Program-made: the position numbers and the translations under genes
The notes under the pieces: model-generated
Told to the model about the DNA's origin: nothing
Databases searched by the model: none
The model's input: the letters and a program-made list of their open reading frames with translations, nothing else
NCBI GenBank assembly: GCA_017444665.1
Contig: JAFSWC010000064.1
Span: 1 to 32,314, forward strand
Origin: Oscillospiraceae bacterium
GTDB taxonomy: Bacteria > Bacillota > Clostridia > Oscillospirales > Oscillospiraceae
Reading direction: 5' to 3'
DNA length: 32,314 nt
Part shown: positions 6,951-14,965 of the stretch, piece after piece
Layout of the letters: every line of letters begins with the position of its first letter
Numbering within the stretch: the first letter of the stretch is position 1

Positions 6951-7658
6951 TTGAAAACCGTATCTTTGCCGCGGGAGGAAAGCATCCGCGCCGCTGCGGC
7001 GCACATTCTTGCCTGCGTTGAAAAAAAGAAGGATGCGGTCATCGCGCTCGGCGCGCTGGACGAGGAGCTTGCCGTTTGGGACGAGGTTTGCCGTATCGCA
7101 AAGAACGGCGGCGTCAGTCTTGCGGCGGCGCGTTTCTTCGCCGTCTGTGAATTTGAGAGCGAGGCCGGCAGCGGCGCCCTCTCCGTGCGGGAAAGACTGC
7201 TCTCCCATCTGTTTGCCAAATCCGACGCGCGCGAGGAAAACCTGTATCTCCCGCATGCGGAAAAGTGCGCGGAATATGATGAAACGATCGCCGCGCTGGG
7301 CGGGCTGGATCTTGCGGTGCTCGGCCTTGGGGACAACGCCCGCATCGGCTTTAACGAGCCGGCCACCCCTTTCGATTCCGGCACCCATTTACAAAAACTG
7401 ACAAGAAAGACCCGCGCCGAGCTGGCGTCCCTTTTCGGCGGCGAGGAAAACGTGCCTGCGCGCGGCGTAACGCAGGGCTTTCGGACGCTGTGCTTTGCGC
7501 GCGATATCGTTGTGATCGCCCACGGGGAAGAAAAAGCCACGGCGCTTTACCGCATGCTCTACGGCCGGAATGACAGCGTTTATCCGGCTGCCTTCCTTCA
7601 GCTTCCCGCGAGCGTCACGGTCTATGCGGACGAAGAAGCGTCCGCAAAGCTGGAATAA
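6951..7658 (+). CDS. NagB-like protein with degenerate active site
   Basis: A 235-aa relative of glucosamine-6-phosphate deaminase (NagB/6-phosphogluconolactonase fold). Homology is clear around LGLGDNARIGFNEPATPFDS (residues 124-143) and through the C-terminus. However, residues aligned by eye with E. coli NagB catalytic positions are changed: D72 becomes C66, D141 becomes N129, H143 becomes R131; only E148 (E136) is kept. The phosphate-binding loop TGGTP becomes GALDEE (34-39). It may be a sugar-phosphate sensor, a different isomerase or a decaying enzyme. The start is TTG 6951 with GGGAGAGG upstream. The RluA-type gene follows 4 nt after the stop. Confidence 0.8.
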   Translation: MKTVSLPREESIRAAAAHILACVEKKKDAVIALGALDEELAVWDEVCRIAKNGGVSLAAARFFAVCEFESEAGSGALSVRERLLSHLFAKSDAREENLYLPHAEKCAEYDETIAALGGLDLAVLGLGDNARIGFNEPATPFDSGTHLQKLTRKTRAELASLFGGEENVPARGVTQGFRTLCFARDIVVIAHGEEKATALYRMLYGRNDSVYPAAFLQLPASVTVYADEEASAKLE

Positions 7659-7662
7659 AACG

Positions 7663-8301
7663 ATGGATACCGTCATTTTGTTTCAGGACAGCGAGGTCCT
7701 GGTCTGCCTCAAGCCCGCCGGCGTCCTTTCGGAGACGGGCGGCATGCCCGAACGTCTGGAAAAAGAGACGGACGGCAGCATCTACTGCGTCCACCGGCTC
7801 GACCGCGCCGTCGGCGGCGTGATGGTGTATGCCCGGACGAGGGAGGCCGCGGCCGCGCTCTCGGCCTCGATCGCGGCGGGGAGAATGGAAAAACGGTATC
7901 TCGCCGTTGTCTGCGGCTGCCCGGAAGAGGAGCGGGCGCGGCTGAAGGACCTTTTATATCACGACGCGTCGCGCAATAAAAGCTATGTCGTGCGCCGGAT
8001 GCGCCGCGGCGTGCGGGAGGCGGAGCTTTCCTACGAACGCCTTGCGACCGCGGAGGCGGACGGTAAAACGCTCAGCCTGCTCGGCGTCACGCTCTTCACC
8101 GGAAGAAGCCACCAGATCCGCGTTCAGTTTGCCTCACGCGGTCTTCCGCTTGCGGGCGACGGCCGGTACGGCAGCCCGGTCCGGGACTGCGAGATCGCCC
8201 TTTGGGCTTCAAGCCTTGCCTTTCCCCACCCCGTGACGGGGAAAGAGATGCGCTTTTCCGCCCCGCCGCCGGAACGCTTTCCCTGGATACTATTCAAATG
8301 A
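7663..8301 (+). CDS. RluA-family pseudouridine synthase
   Basis: A 212-aa RNA pseudouridine synthase of the RluA family, compact and lacking an S4 domain. The catalytic motif HRLDR is at residues 44-48 (D47), and GRSHQIRVQF with GDGRYGSP form the later conserved motifs. Substrate RNA position cannot be assigned. I start at ATG 7663, 4 nt after the NagB-like stop and directly before family homology (DTVILFQDSEVLVCLKPAG); only a weak GGAA site precedes it, so translation may be coupled. The frame is open further upstream but that overlaps the NagB-like gene. Confidence 0.92.
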   Translation: MDTVILFQDSEVLVCLKPAGVLSETGGMPERLEKETDGSIYCVHRLDRAVGGVMVYARTREAAAALSASIAAGRMEKRYLAVVCGCPEEERARLKDLLYHDASRNKSYVVRRMRRGVREAELSYERLATAEADGKTLSLLGVTLFTGRSHQIRVQFASRGLPLAGDGRYGSPVRDCEIALWASSLAFPHPVTGKEMRFSAPPPERFPWILFK

Positions 8302-8364
8302 TAGACCGCTGTCTGCGCCGCCTCGCGCGGCAGCGCCAACCAGTATAAGGAGGATAAACCCCGC

Positions 8365-10122
8365 ATGGAAATTTCCAACATCATCTCACTTCTCGGCGGA
8401 ATTGCCCTTTTCCTGTTCGGAATGGGGCTGATGGGCGACGGCCTGAAAAAAGTTGCCGGCAGTCAGATGGAGATCATACTCTACCGTCTTTCCGGCACGC
8501 CGCTGAAGGGACTTCTGCTCGGCGCGGGCGTGACGGCTGTGATCCAGTCTTCCTCGGCGACCTCGGTCATGCTGGTCGGCTTTGTCAACTCCGGCATGAT
8601 GAAAACGCAGCAGGCGCTGAGCGTGATCCACGGCGCGCTGATCGGCACCAGCATCACGGGTTGGATCATCTGTCTGTCCTACCTTGGCGAGAGCGGGGGA
8701 ATTGCCTCGCTGCTGTCGACCTCGACGATCGCGGCGCTGTTTGCCATTATCGGCATCCTGGTGCGCATGACGGCAAAGCGGGCCGCAACCAGACATACGA
8801 GCGATATCCTCCTTGGCTTTACGGTGTTGATGTTCGGCATGCAGACGATGAGCGGCGCGGTCTCTCCCCTGAAGGACAGCCCGGAGTTTATCGCCCTTCT
8901 CACGACCTTTTCCCATCCGCTCATCGGCATCGCGGTCGGCGCGGTCTTTACGGCGATCCTGCAGAGTGCGTCAGCCGCCGTCGGTATCCTGCAGGCCCTC
9001 TCCGCGACCGGTGCGATCAACTTTACCGTCGCTTATCCGATCATCCTCGGCATCGCGGTCGGGGCGTCGGTGCCTGTCCTGCTCTCCGCCATCGGCGCAA
9101 AGGTGGACGGCCGCCGTACCGCATTCCTGTACCTGATCGTCGAGGTCGTTGCCGCGCTGCTTTTCGCGGCGCTCTATTACGGGATCGACGCCGCGGTGGG
9201 TCTGGGGATCGGCTCATGGAAAATGGACCCCTTTACGATCGCGGGCGTGAACACGATCTTCCGTGTTCTGACAGCCGTTTTCCTGATGCCTTTAAACCGC
9301 CAGTTTGTCAAACTGACCGAAAGACTGATCCGCGTCAGCGAAAGCGAAAAGAGCGAAAATGCCTCGCTCGAGCGTCTTGACGAGCGCTTTCTCAGTCATC
9401 CCCAGCTTGCGCTGGAGCAGAGCCGTCTGACCGTCAACGACATGGCGAACATGTCCGCCGGCGCCTTCGGCGCGGCTGCGCAGCTGGTATGGAAATACAG
9501 CGCGGACGGCTACGGAAAAGTCGAGCGCATGGAAAACCTGATCGACGAGTTCGAGGACAAGATCGGCACCTACCTTGTAAGGCTCAATACCAGCGAACTG
9601 AACGTAAAGCAGAACGAGGACGTCTCCAAGTTTCTGCGCTCGATCAGCGACTTTGAGCGTATCAGCGACCACGCGATGAACACGGCCGAGGTCGCCCAGA
9701 AGATGAACGAGAATAAGGTCAGCTTTTCCGGCGACGCGGCGGCCGAGCTGCGCGTACTGACCGCTGCGGTAGAGGAGATCCTGTCGCTTGCCATCGGCGC
9801 TTTCACAAGCGGCGATTTGGAAAAGGCCTATGCGGTCGAACCGCTGGAGGACCGCATCGACAATCTCTGCGAAGCGATGAAGCAGCATCATGTCACCCGC
9901 CTGCAGAGCGGCGTCTGCACGATCAACCAGGGCTTCCCGTTCAACGATCTGATCACGAACTTCGAACGTGTGGCGGACCACTGCTCGAACATCGCCATCG
10001 CGATGATCGAGCTCAATCAGGATGACTTTGACATGCACGGCTACCTGATCGACCTCAAGGAGCAGCACTCCCACCGCTTTGACGAATACTACAAGGCCTA
10101 CGCCGAAAAATACAAATTCTGA
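8365..10122 (+). CDS. Na/Pi cotransporter family protein with PhoU-like domain
   Basis: A 585-aa member of the NptA/YjbB-type sodium-phosphate cotransporter family. Residues 1-310 hold about eight or nine membrane segments and two inverted-repeat QSS motifs: GAGVTAVIQSSSATSVMLVGF (near 52) and GAVFTAILQSASAAVGILQAL (near 192). Residues about 340-570 form a helical PhoU-like cytosolic domain (SDFERISDHAMNTAE; NFERVADHCSNIA), whose E-x3-D-H motifs are metal-binding in PhoU. It likely moves phosphate across the membrane, direction unknown. AAGGAGG lies 11 nt before the ATG. It ends at a bidirectional terminator shared with dus. Confidence 0.95.
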   Translation: MEISNIISLLGGIALFLFGMGLMGDGLKKVAGSQMEIILYRLSGTPLKGLLLGAGVTAVIQSSSATSVMLVGFVNSGMMKTQQALSVIHGALIGTSITGWIICLSYLGESGGIASLLSTSTIAALFAIIGILVRMTAKRAATRHTSDILLGFTVLMFGMQTMSGAVSPLKDSPEFIALLTTFSHPLIGIAVGAVFTAILQSASAAVGILQALSATGAINFTVAYPIILGIAVGASVPVLLSAIGAKVDGRRTAFLYLIVEVVAALLFAALYYGIDAAVGLGIGSWKMDPFTIAGVNTIFRVLTAVFLMPLNRQFVKLTERLIRVSESEKSENASLERLDERFLSHPQLALEQSRLTVNDMANMSAGAFGAAAQLVWKYSADGYGKVERMENLIDEFEDKIGTYLVRLNTSELNVKQNEDVSKFLRSISDFERISDHAMNTAEVAQKMNENKVSFSGDAAAELRVLTAAVEEILSLAIGAFTSGDLEKAYAVEPLEDRIDNLCEAMKQHHVTRLQSGVCTINQGFPFNDLITNFERVADHCSNIAIAMIELNQDDFDMHGYLIDLKEQHSHRFDEYYKAYAEKYKF

Positions 10123-10130
10123 AAAAAACG

Positions 10131-10161
10131 AAAACCGGCAGTCGAAAGACTGCCGGTTTTT
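10131..10161. terminator. Bidirectional terminator between Na/Pi transporter and dus
   Basis: Arms 10131-10143 (AAAACCGGCAGTC) and 10148-10160 close a GAAA loop, with T-run on the plus side and, read on minus, TTTTCGTTTTTTT. It serves both convergent genes. Confidence 0.93.
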
Positions 10162-10176
10162 CATGGAAAAGGGACG

Positions 10177-11139
10177 TCACAGCGGCGGCTGAAAACCGCG
10201 CGCGGGATCAAGCGCGCACGAGGCCATCAGCGTGTCGGCGCAGGCGGTAAACTGCGGCAGATCGCGCGCCTTCGTCAGCGCCTTATAGGGCTTTGCGCAG
10301 TCGGGGAAAAGGGTGTGCATGTAAAACCACAGCTCCTTCATCTTTCCCACGGTAAAGGCCGCGCTCAGGCCGGAAGAAAGGTGCGCCTCGATCAGCGCGC
10401 CGTGAAAGTCGCGCAGCTCGCCGACGGAAAGCGCGTCGCCGCCGCGGATCGTGCGGAACAGCGCCGGATCGGCCGCCGCCCCGCGGCCGAGCATCACGCC
10501 GCCGAGCGTTTCAAAACGACCGGCGACGGCGCGATAGTCTTTGGCCGTAAAGATATTGCCGTTGTATACGACGGGGAAGCGCGACTGCAAAAGCGCGCGG
10601 GCAAAGGCGTCCGGGTCCGGCGCGCTGCGGTACATCCCGGCGCGGTCGCGGGCGTGGACGATCAGCTCGTGGATCGGATAGCGCTCGAAAATCGGCATCA
10701 GCGCGTCAAATTCCGCCGTGGAGGAAAAGCCCAGCCGCGTTTTGACCGAAACGGAGATCGGCGTACGGGCGTAGACGTCGGCCAGAAAGGCGTCAAGCCT
10801 GTCCGGCTGGCGCAGCATGGCCGCGCCCTTGTGCTTGGACACGACCGTAGCGGACGGACAGCCGATGTTGAGATTCACTTCCCCATAGCCGAGATCGGCC
10901 AGTTGGCGCGCAACGTGCAGAAAGGCCTCGGCATCGTTTGCGAGGACCTGCGGCACAAGCGTGATCGTTTCATTGTTTTCGGGCAGAATATCGCGCAGCC
11001 GGGAGATCTTGAATTCACCCTTGCCGTCCGGCGCGATAAAAGGAGCGTAATATTTGTCCGCCTGCGGGAAAAAGGCATGATGCACCCGCCGGAAGACGTG
11101 GCCGGTCACGCCCTCCATTGGAGCGAAGGACAGCGTCAT
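10177..11139 (-). CDS. dus: tRNA-dihydrouridine synthase
   Basis: A 320-aa FMN-dependent dihydrouridine synthase acting on tRNA D-loops. The FMN-barrel start FAPMEGVTGHVFR is at residues 5-17, the active-site Cys is C94 in NLNIGCPSATVVSKHKGAAML, and later motifs are SVKTRLGF, HARDRAGMY, VVYNGNI and GVMLGRGAAADP. DusA/B/C subclass and target position cannot be fixed. The ribosome site is weak (GGTGAT). It has its own promoter and the bidirectional terminator at 10131. Confidence 0.94.
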   Translation of the reverse strand: MTLSFAPMEGVTGHVFRRVHHAFFPQADKYYAPFIAPDGKGEFKISRLRDILPENNETITLVPQVLANDAEAFLHVARQLADLGYGEVNLNIGCPSATVVSKHKGAAMLRQPDRLDAFLADVYARTPISVSVKTRLGFSSTAEFDALMPIFERYPIHELIVHARDRAGMYRSAPDPDAFARALLQSRFPVVYNGNIFTAKDYRAVAGRFETLGGVMLGRGAAADPALFRTIRGGDALSVGELRDFHGALIEAHLSSGLSAAFTVGKMKELWFYMHTLFPDCAKPYKALTKARDLPQFTACADTLMASCALDPARGFQPPL

Positions 11140-11156
11140 AGTTCATCACCATGCCG

Positions 11157-11185
11157 ATCTTACCACAGCTTTGCCGATCCGACAA
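11157..11185 (-). promoter_or_regulatory. Promoter of dus
   Basis: On the minus strand TTGTCG (11185-11180) and TAAGAT (11162-11157) with a 17-nt spacer; the dus ATG is 17 nt after the -10, giving a short leader of about 10 nt. Confidence 0.65.
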
Positions 11186-11204
11186 AGATTTTTTCGCCGC
11201 GTAC

Positions 11205-11233
11205 ATGATTTTTTCATAATCATCCTGTATAAT
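11205..11233 (+). promoter_or_regulatory. -10 box and overlapping inverted repeat upstream of the coiled-coil gene
   Basis: A perfect TATAAT is at 11228-11233. The -35 position holds a poor match, but an inverted repeat ATGATT (11205-11210) / AATCAT (11218-11223) with a 7-nt centre covers exactly that place. Poor -35 plus palindrome suggests a regulated promoter. The TTG start is 47 nt downstream. Confidence 0.5.
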
Positions 11234-11280
11234 ACTATGTTTGAAAAGAAAACCAGTCTGGCAGCTCGGAGGGGATCGAT

Positions 11281-12882
11281 TTGCGCCATCCTGCCCTGAC
11301 GCGCTTTTTCGCCGCCTTTCTCGCAGCGATCAGCGCGATCACGCTGCTCTCCGGCGGCATCTGTGTGAAAAAAGCCGCCGACAGCAGAGAAAAACAGAAT
11401 ACCTACGTCGACACGCTCCTTGCCAAAACCGACGAGGCCGCGCTCCTGCGCGAAGAGATCGACGCGATGTTTGTCGACTTTAACGACGCCGAACAGACCT
11501 ACAACGCGATGGATGAGCAGTACAACAAGGACATGCAGACCTATCGCAAGGATCTTGCCGTCTATACCGCAACCGAGGCGGGTCTCAAGCAGGGCCGCGC
11601 CCAGATGGAAGAGGGTTATGCCGGGCTGCGTACCGGCTGGATCCAGTACAACAACGGCCTGAAGGCCCTGGAAAAAGCCGAGGCACAGTTCAAACCTGGT
11701 TACGAGCAATATCTGGAAGGAAAGGCACAACTGGAAGAAGGACGCAAACAGCTGGAACAGGCCGAGGCGCTGAAGGAACAGCTGCCCGATACCGACCTGA
11801 TCCGCGCCGGACTTGAAGCGGCCGAAAGCGCCGCCGAGCCGATCTCCTCTACGGTCGATTCGATTGCCGCCGTCGTGCAAAACCCGCCGACCGACGCCGA
11901 AACCGGCGAGGTCGACCGGGATGCGCTTCAGGCAAGTCTCTCCGGCTATCTCTCAACGCTCTCGAGCCAGCTTGCCGGCGTCGAAAGCGCGCTGGCCGGC
12001 ACGTATTCGCCCGAGGAGGTGCAGGCCATGCTTGCGCCGGCGATTGCTTCGGTCAACGCCCAGGCGGCCGCGCTGGCCGACGGGTCGAAAACAGCAGAGG
12101 AGCTGCTGGCCGAAGCGCAGGCGATGATCCCTGCCCAACAGCAGATCCCGTCCTCGTTCGACGCGGCGGTCGGCCAGGTCGAACAGACGCTGACAATGCT
12201 TGACAATCTTCCGGAAATGCGCGCCCAACTTGACGAGGCGCAAAAAGCCCTGGAGGAGAGCGAACCGATGATCCTCAAGGCGAAGGCCGGCTTTGACGAG
12301 GGGAAAAAGCAGCTTGAATCGGTCAAGCAGATGCTGATCCAGGGCGAGGCCCAGCTCAACAAAGGCAAACAGGAGCTGGAGAAAAAAACGGCCGAGCAGG
12401 AAGATACACGCAAAGACCTTGACGCAAGAAAGCTGCAGCTTGAAAGCACCTCCGCCGAGCTGCAGGCGCGCGGCGAGCAGATCCGGGAATACACCGACAG
12501 AAAGGAACGCTTCAATACGCTGCGCTATGCGCTCATGGCCGACAGCGGCGTCAAAGCGCGCGTGCGCGACGGCGCGGATCTGATCGGCGGCGCGCGCTCG
12601 GAACTGGACGCCCAGCACGCGGCGGCGGAGCGGGAGTTTTCGCTGCGCCTTGCCGCGGCGGTTTTGATGATCCTGGCCTCGCTGGCCGGTATCGTCACGG
12701 TCGCCGCCGCCTTCCGCGACCGCCAGGGGCTGCGATTGCTGCTGCCCGCGTCCCTTGCCTTTGCCTTTGCCGCGGCCGGCGAGGGGATCAGCCTTTACGC
12801 CGGGCGTGGCCTGATCTACACGGTGCTTTTCGTCGGCATTTTTGCAGCGGGCGTCATCGGTCTGAATCTGAAAAAAGCATGA
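11281..12882 (+). CDS. Membrane-anchored coiled-coil protein of unknown function
   Basis: A 533-aa protein I do not recognise. A membrane segment lies at about residues 8-28 (RFFAAFLAAISAITLLSGGI). A long, mostly helical, Glu/Gln/Lys/Ala-rich region (about 30-440) follows with repeated patterns such as GKAQLEEGRKQLEQAE, LDEAQKALEESEP and GEAQLNKGKQELEKK, apparently extracytoplasmic. Three further membrane segments close it (about 452-478, 484-506, 510-530). Similar GxxQLxxGxxEL coiled coils occur outside the membrane in YhgE/Pip-type proteins, but no family is claimed. Start TTG 11281 with GGAGGGG upstream. Monocistronic between divergent dus and a shared terminator. Confidence 0.8.
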   Translation: MRHPALTRFFAAFLAAISAITLLSGGICVKKAADSREKQNTYVDTLLAKTDEAALLREEIDAMFVDFNDAEQTYNAMDEQYNKDMQTYRKDLAVYTATEAGLKQGRAQMEEGYAGLRTGWIQYNNGLKALEKAEAQFKPGYEQYLEGKAQLEEGRKQLEQAEALKEQLPDTDLIRAGLEAAESAAEPISSTVDSIAAVVQNPPTDAETGEVDRDALQASLSGYLSTLSSQLAGVESALAGTYSPEEVQAMLAPAIASVNAQAAALADGSKTAEELLAEAQAMIPAQQQIPSSFDAAVGQVEQTLTMLDNLPEMRAQLDEAQKALEESEPMILKAKAGFDEGKKQLESVKQMLIQGEAQLNKGKQELEKKTAEQEDTRKDLDARKLQLESTSAELQARGEQIREYTDRKERFNTLRYALMADSGVKARVRDGADLIGGARSELDAQHAAAEREFSLRLAAAVLMILASLAGIVTVAAAFRDRQGLRLLLPASLAFAFAAAGEGISLYAGRGLIYTVLFVGIFAAGVIGLNLKKA

Positions 12883-12893
12883 TGTCTATAGAT

Positions 12894-12933
12894 AAAAGGC
12901 GATCTCCGATCTTAATCGGAGATCGCCTTTTTT
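12894..12933. terminator. Bidirectional terminator overlapping the glycosyltransferase 3' end
   Basis: A 17-bp perfect stem (12894-12910 with 12915-12931), CTTA loop, and T-runs on both strands. It terminates the coiled-coil gene on plus. On minus the last codons and the stop (12914-12912) of the glycosyltransferase gene are inside the hairpin. Confidence 0.92.
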
Positions 12934-14186
12934 ATGCGCATGGGAGCGCGCGCGGCTTCTTCCTGCGGCACGCTGTCCAGCGCGCGCAGGATCTCGTCCG
13001 TCCGCGCCTCCCAGGTGTTTTTAAGAGCCTCTGTGCGCAGCAGCGCCTTGTAAGCCGGATCGCCGCGGTAGAGGAGCAGCACCTCGGCCTTCCTTAAAAA
13101 GTCCTCCGTACCGGCATAGAGAGCCACGCTGCGGTAGCGGCGGCATTCGGGCATGCGGGAGCAGAGGACCGGCTTTTCCGCCGCCATATACTCAAACAGC
13201 TTGACCGGCGAGGTCGAGTTGGTGATCTCATTGAGAACAAACGGGATCATGGCCAGATCGAACACGCGCAGAAACGACGGAAGACGCGCATACGGCTGCG
13301 GCGGGATCCACAGCACATTTGAAAGCCTCAGCAGTCCACTTTTGGGGAGCGATCCGTCATAATCCATCCCCACAAGCAGAAAAAGCCAGTCCGGCCTTGC
13401 CTTTGCCGCCTCGATCAGCAGGGGATAATCAAACCACTTTGCCAGCGCCCCGTAATAGCCGAGCGTAAAACGAAACCGCGCGGCGGCGCGGGCGGCCTCC
13501 GGTGCGGGCGCGGTGGCTGCGGTCGCATGAAAAAAGGCGTAGTCTCCGGCGTTGGGGCTGTATATCGCGCGGCGGGCGACGGCGCGGGCCTTGCCGTACA
13601 GCGAGCGGGCAGTGCACACCGTCAGATCCGCGCGCTGCAGCAAAAAACGGTGGTCGCGCAGCATCGCGCGGTCATAGCCGTCAAAGATCTCCAGCTCGTC
13701 GATATATTCATAGATCACCCGGTCGGGCCGCAGCAGGTCGAGATAGCGGCGATTGGCTGTCCAACTGAGCGAGACGACGGTTTCCGCCGCGCCCTCCAGC
13801 TGCGCCGGGAGCATCCGCGCAAGCGCGGCGTTGACAAGCAGCAGCGTATCGCTCAGCGCCTCGACGGCCTGCACGCTGTCGTGCGCGCTGTTTGCCGTGA
13901 GGTAGAGCACAAGCGTGTCTTCCTTTTCGCTGTAGGCGCGGGCAAGTTGCTGCGGCCGCTGATAGAGCGGCAGATGCCAGTCGAGCGTGGGCGGAAAGAC
14001 GATCACCCGGCGGCCGGCGACGCGCCCGTCAAGCGCCCTTTTCAGCACACGGGCATGCCGCAGGGCGCGCAGCGCCTCCGCCGGACGCCGCAGAGCGGAT
14101 TTCAGTTCGCCCGCAAAGGCGCCGAAGCGCAGATGGAGCAGATGCGACGCAAGACGCCGCGTCCATCGCCACAGACGCAAGAACAT
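12912..14186 (-). CDS. GT-B glycosyltransferase (TuaH-like)
   Basis: A 424-aa GT-B glycosyltransferase. The N-terminal half carries PLYQRPQQLARAY (about residues 73-85), a QRP motif seen in TuaH-like and related transferases. The C-terminal half has the GT4-type nucleotide-sugar region (LGYYGALAKWFDY; STSPVKLFEYMAAEKPVLCS with the conserved Glu). Donor and acceptor are unknown; it probably builds or decorates the polymer exported by the adjacent ABC pair. I start at ATG 14186 because AAGGAG lies 8-13 nt upstream; the longer frame to 14297 overlaps the ATPase gene and is low-complexity Arg-rich. The last codons lie in a terminator stem. Confidence 0.85.
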   Translation of the reverse strand: MFLRLWRWTRRLASHLLHLRFGAFAGELKSALRRPAEALRALRHARVLKRALDGRVAGRRVIVFPPTLDWHLPLYQRPQQLARAYSEKEDTLVLYLTANSAHDSVQAVEALSDTLLLVNAALARMLPAQLEGAAETVVSLSWTANRRYLDLLRPDRVIYEYIDELEIFDGYDRAMLRDHRFLLQRADLTVCTARSLYGKARAVARRAIYSPNAGDYAFFHATAATAPAPEAARAAARFRFTLGYYGALAKWFDYPLLIEAAKARPDWLFLLVGMDYDGSLPKSGLLRLSNVLWIPPQPYARLPSFLRVFDLAMIPFVLNEITNSTSPVKLFEYMAAEKPVLCSRMPECRRYRSVALYAGTEDFLRKAEVLLLYRGDPAYKALLRTEALKNTWEARTDEILRALDSVPQEEAARAPMRIKKAISD

Positions 14187-14200
14187 AGGCAAAACTCCTT

Positions 14201-14953
14201 TCACAGACCGGAAGCGGCCAGATACGCGCGGCAGACCGTATCGCTCGGCCCGTCCGCACGCAGCTCGCCGTGTTCGAGCCAAAGCGCGCGCGGACACAGC
14301 TTGCGGATCTGCTCGACCGAGTGGGAGACGAACAGCACGGTCGTCCCGCCGCCGATCAGCGAAAGCATTTTCTCCTCGCTTTTCTGCTGAAAGGCGGCGT
14401 CGCCGACAGACAGGATCTCGTCCACGATCAGGATCTCCGGCTCGATCTGCGTGGCGATGGAAAAGGCCAGGCGCGCCACCATGCCGGAGGAATAGTTCTG
14501 CACCGGCACATCAAGAAAATCGCGCAGCTCGGCAAAATCCACGATCGCGTCAAAGCGCTCGGTCAGAAACGGACGGGAATAGCCCATGATCGCGCCGTTA
14601 AGATAGATGTTTTCCCGCGCGGTCAGCTGCGGATCAAAACCGGCGCCGAGCTCGATCATTGGGCAGACGCCCCCGCCGCAGCGCACTGCGCCGCAGGTGG
14701 GCTTCATCACGCCCGCCACAAGCTTTAACAGCGTCGATTTGCCCGCCCCGTTGCTGCCGACCAGTCCGACCACCTCGCCGCGCCTGATCGAAAAGCTGAC
14801 GTCCTGCAGCGCCCAGAAGCTCTCCCGCCTCCGCCGTCCGCCGCGGCCGAGATCGACAAACCACTGCTTGAGCGAAAAGCCCCGCTCGATCCCCAGATCG
14901 AAGCGCATCGAGACCGCGTCGGCCTCGACCATGATGTCGTTGTTCATTTCCAT
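14201..14953 (-). CDS. ABC exporter ATPase for polysaccharide/teichoic acid (TagH/Wzt-like)
   Basis: A 250-aa ATP-binding subunit. Walker A GSNGAGKST (about residues 67-75), the family-typical GAGFDPQLTARENIYLNG segment, the signature YSSGMVARLAF, Walker B EILIVDE and the switch His in VLFVSHS. It lacks the C-terminal carbohydrate-binding domain found in some Wzt proteins. It powers export of a lipid-linked surface polymer with the permease upstream (12 nt gap). Its ATG at 14953 has only a weak site (GGATCGG). The glycosyltransferase follows 14 nt downstream. Confidence 0.94.
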   Translation of the reverse strand: MEMNNDIMVEADAVSMRFDLGIERGFSLKQWFVDLGRGGRRRRESFWALQDVSFSIRRGEVVGLVGSNGAGKSTLLKLVAGVMKPTCGAVRCGGGVCPMIELGAGFDPQLTARENIYLNGAIMGYSRPFLTERFDAIVDFAELRDFLDVPVQNYSSGMVARLAFSIATQIEPEILIVDEILSVGDAAFQQKSEEKMLSLIGGGTTVLFVSHSVEQIRKLCPRALWLEHGELRADGPSDTVCRAYLAASGL

Positions 14954-14965
14954 GTTTCCGATCCG

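Noticed and set aside
6951..7658. Annotation as functional nagB
   Set aside because: Key catalytic residues and the phosphate loop are not conserved, so an enzyme name would overstate the evidence.
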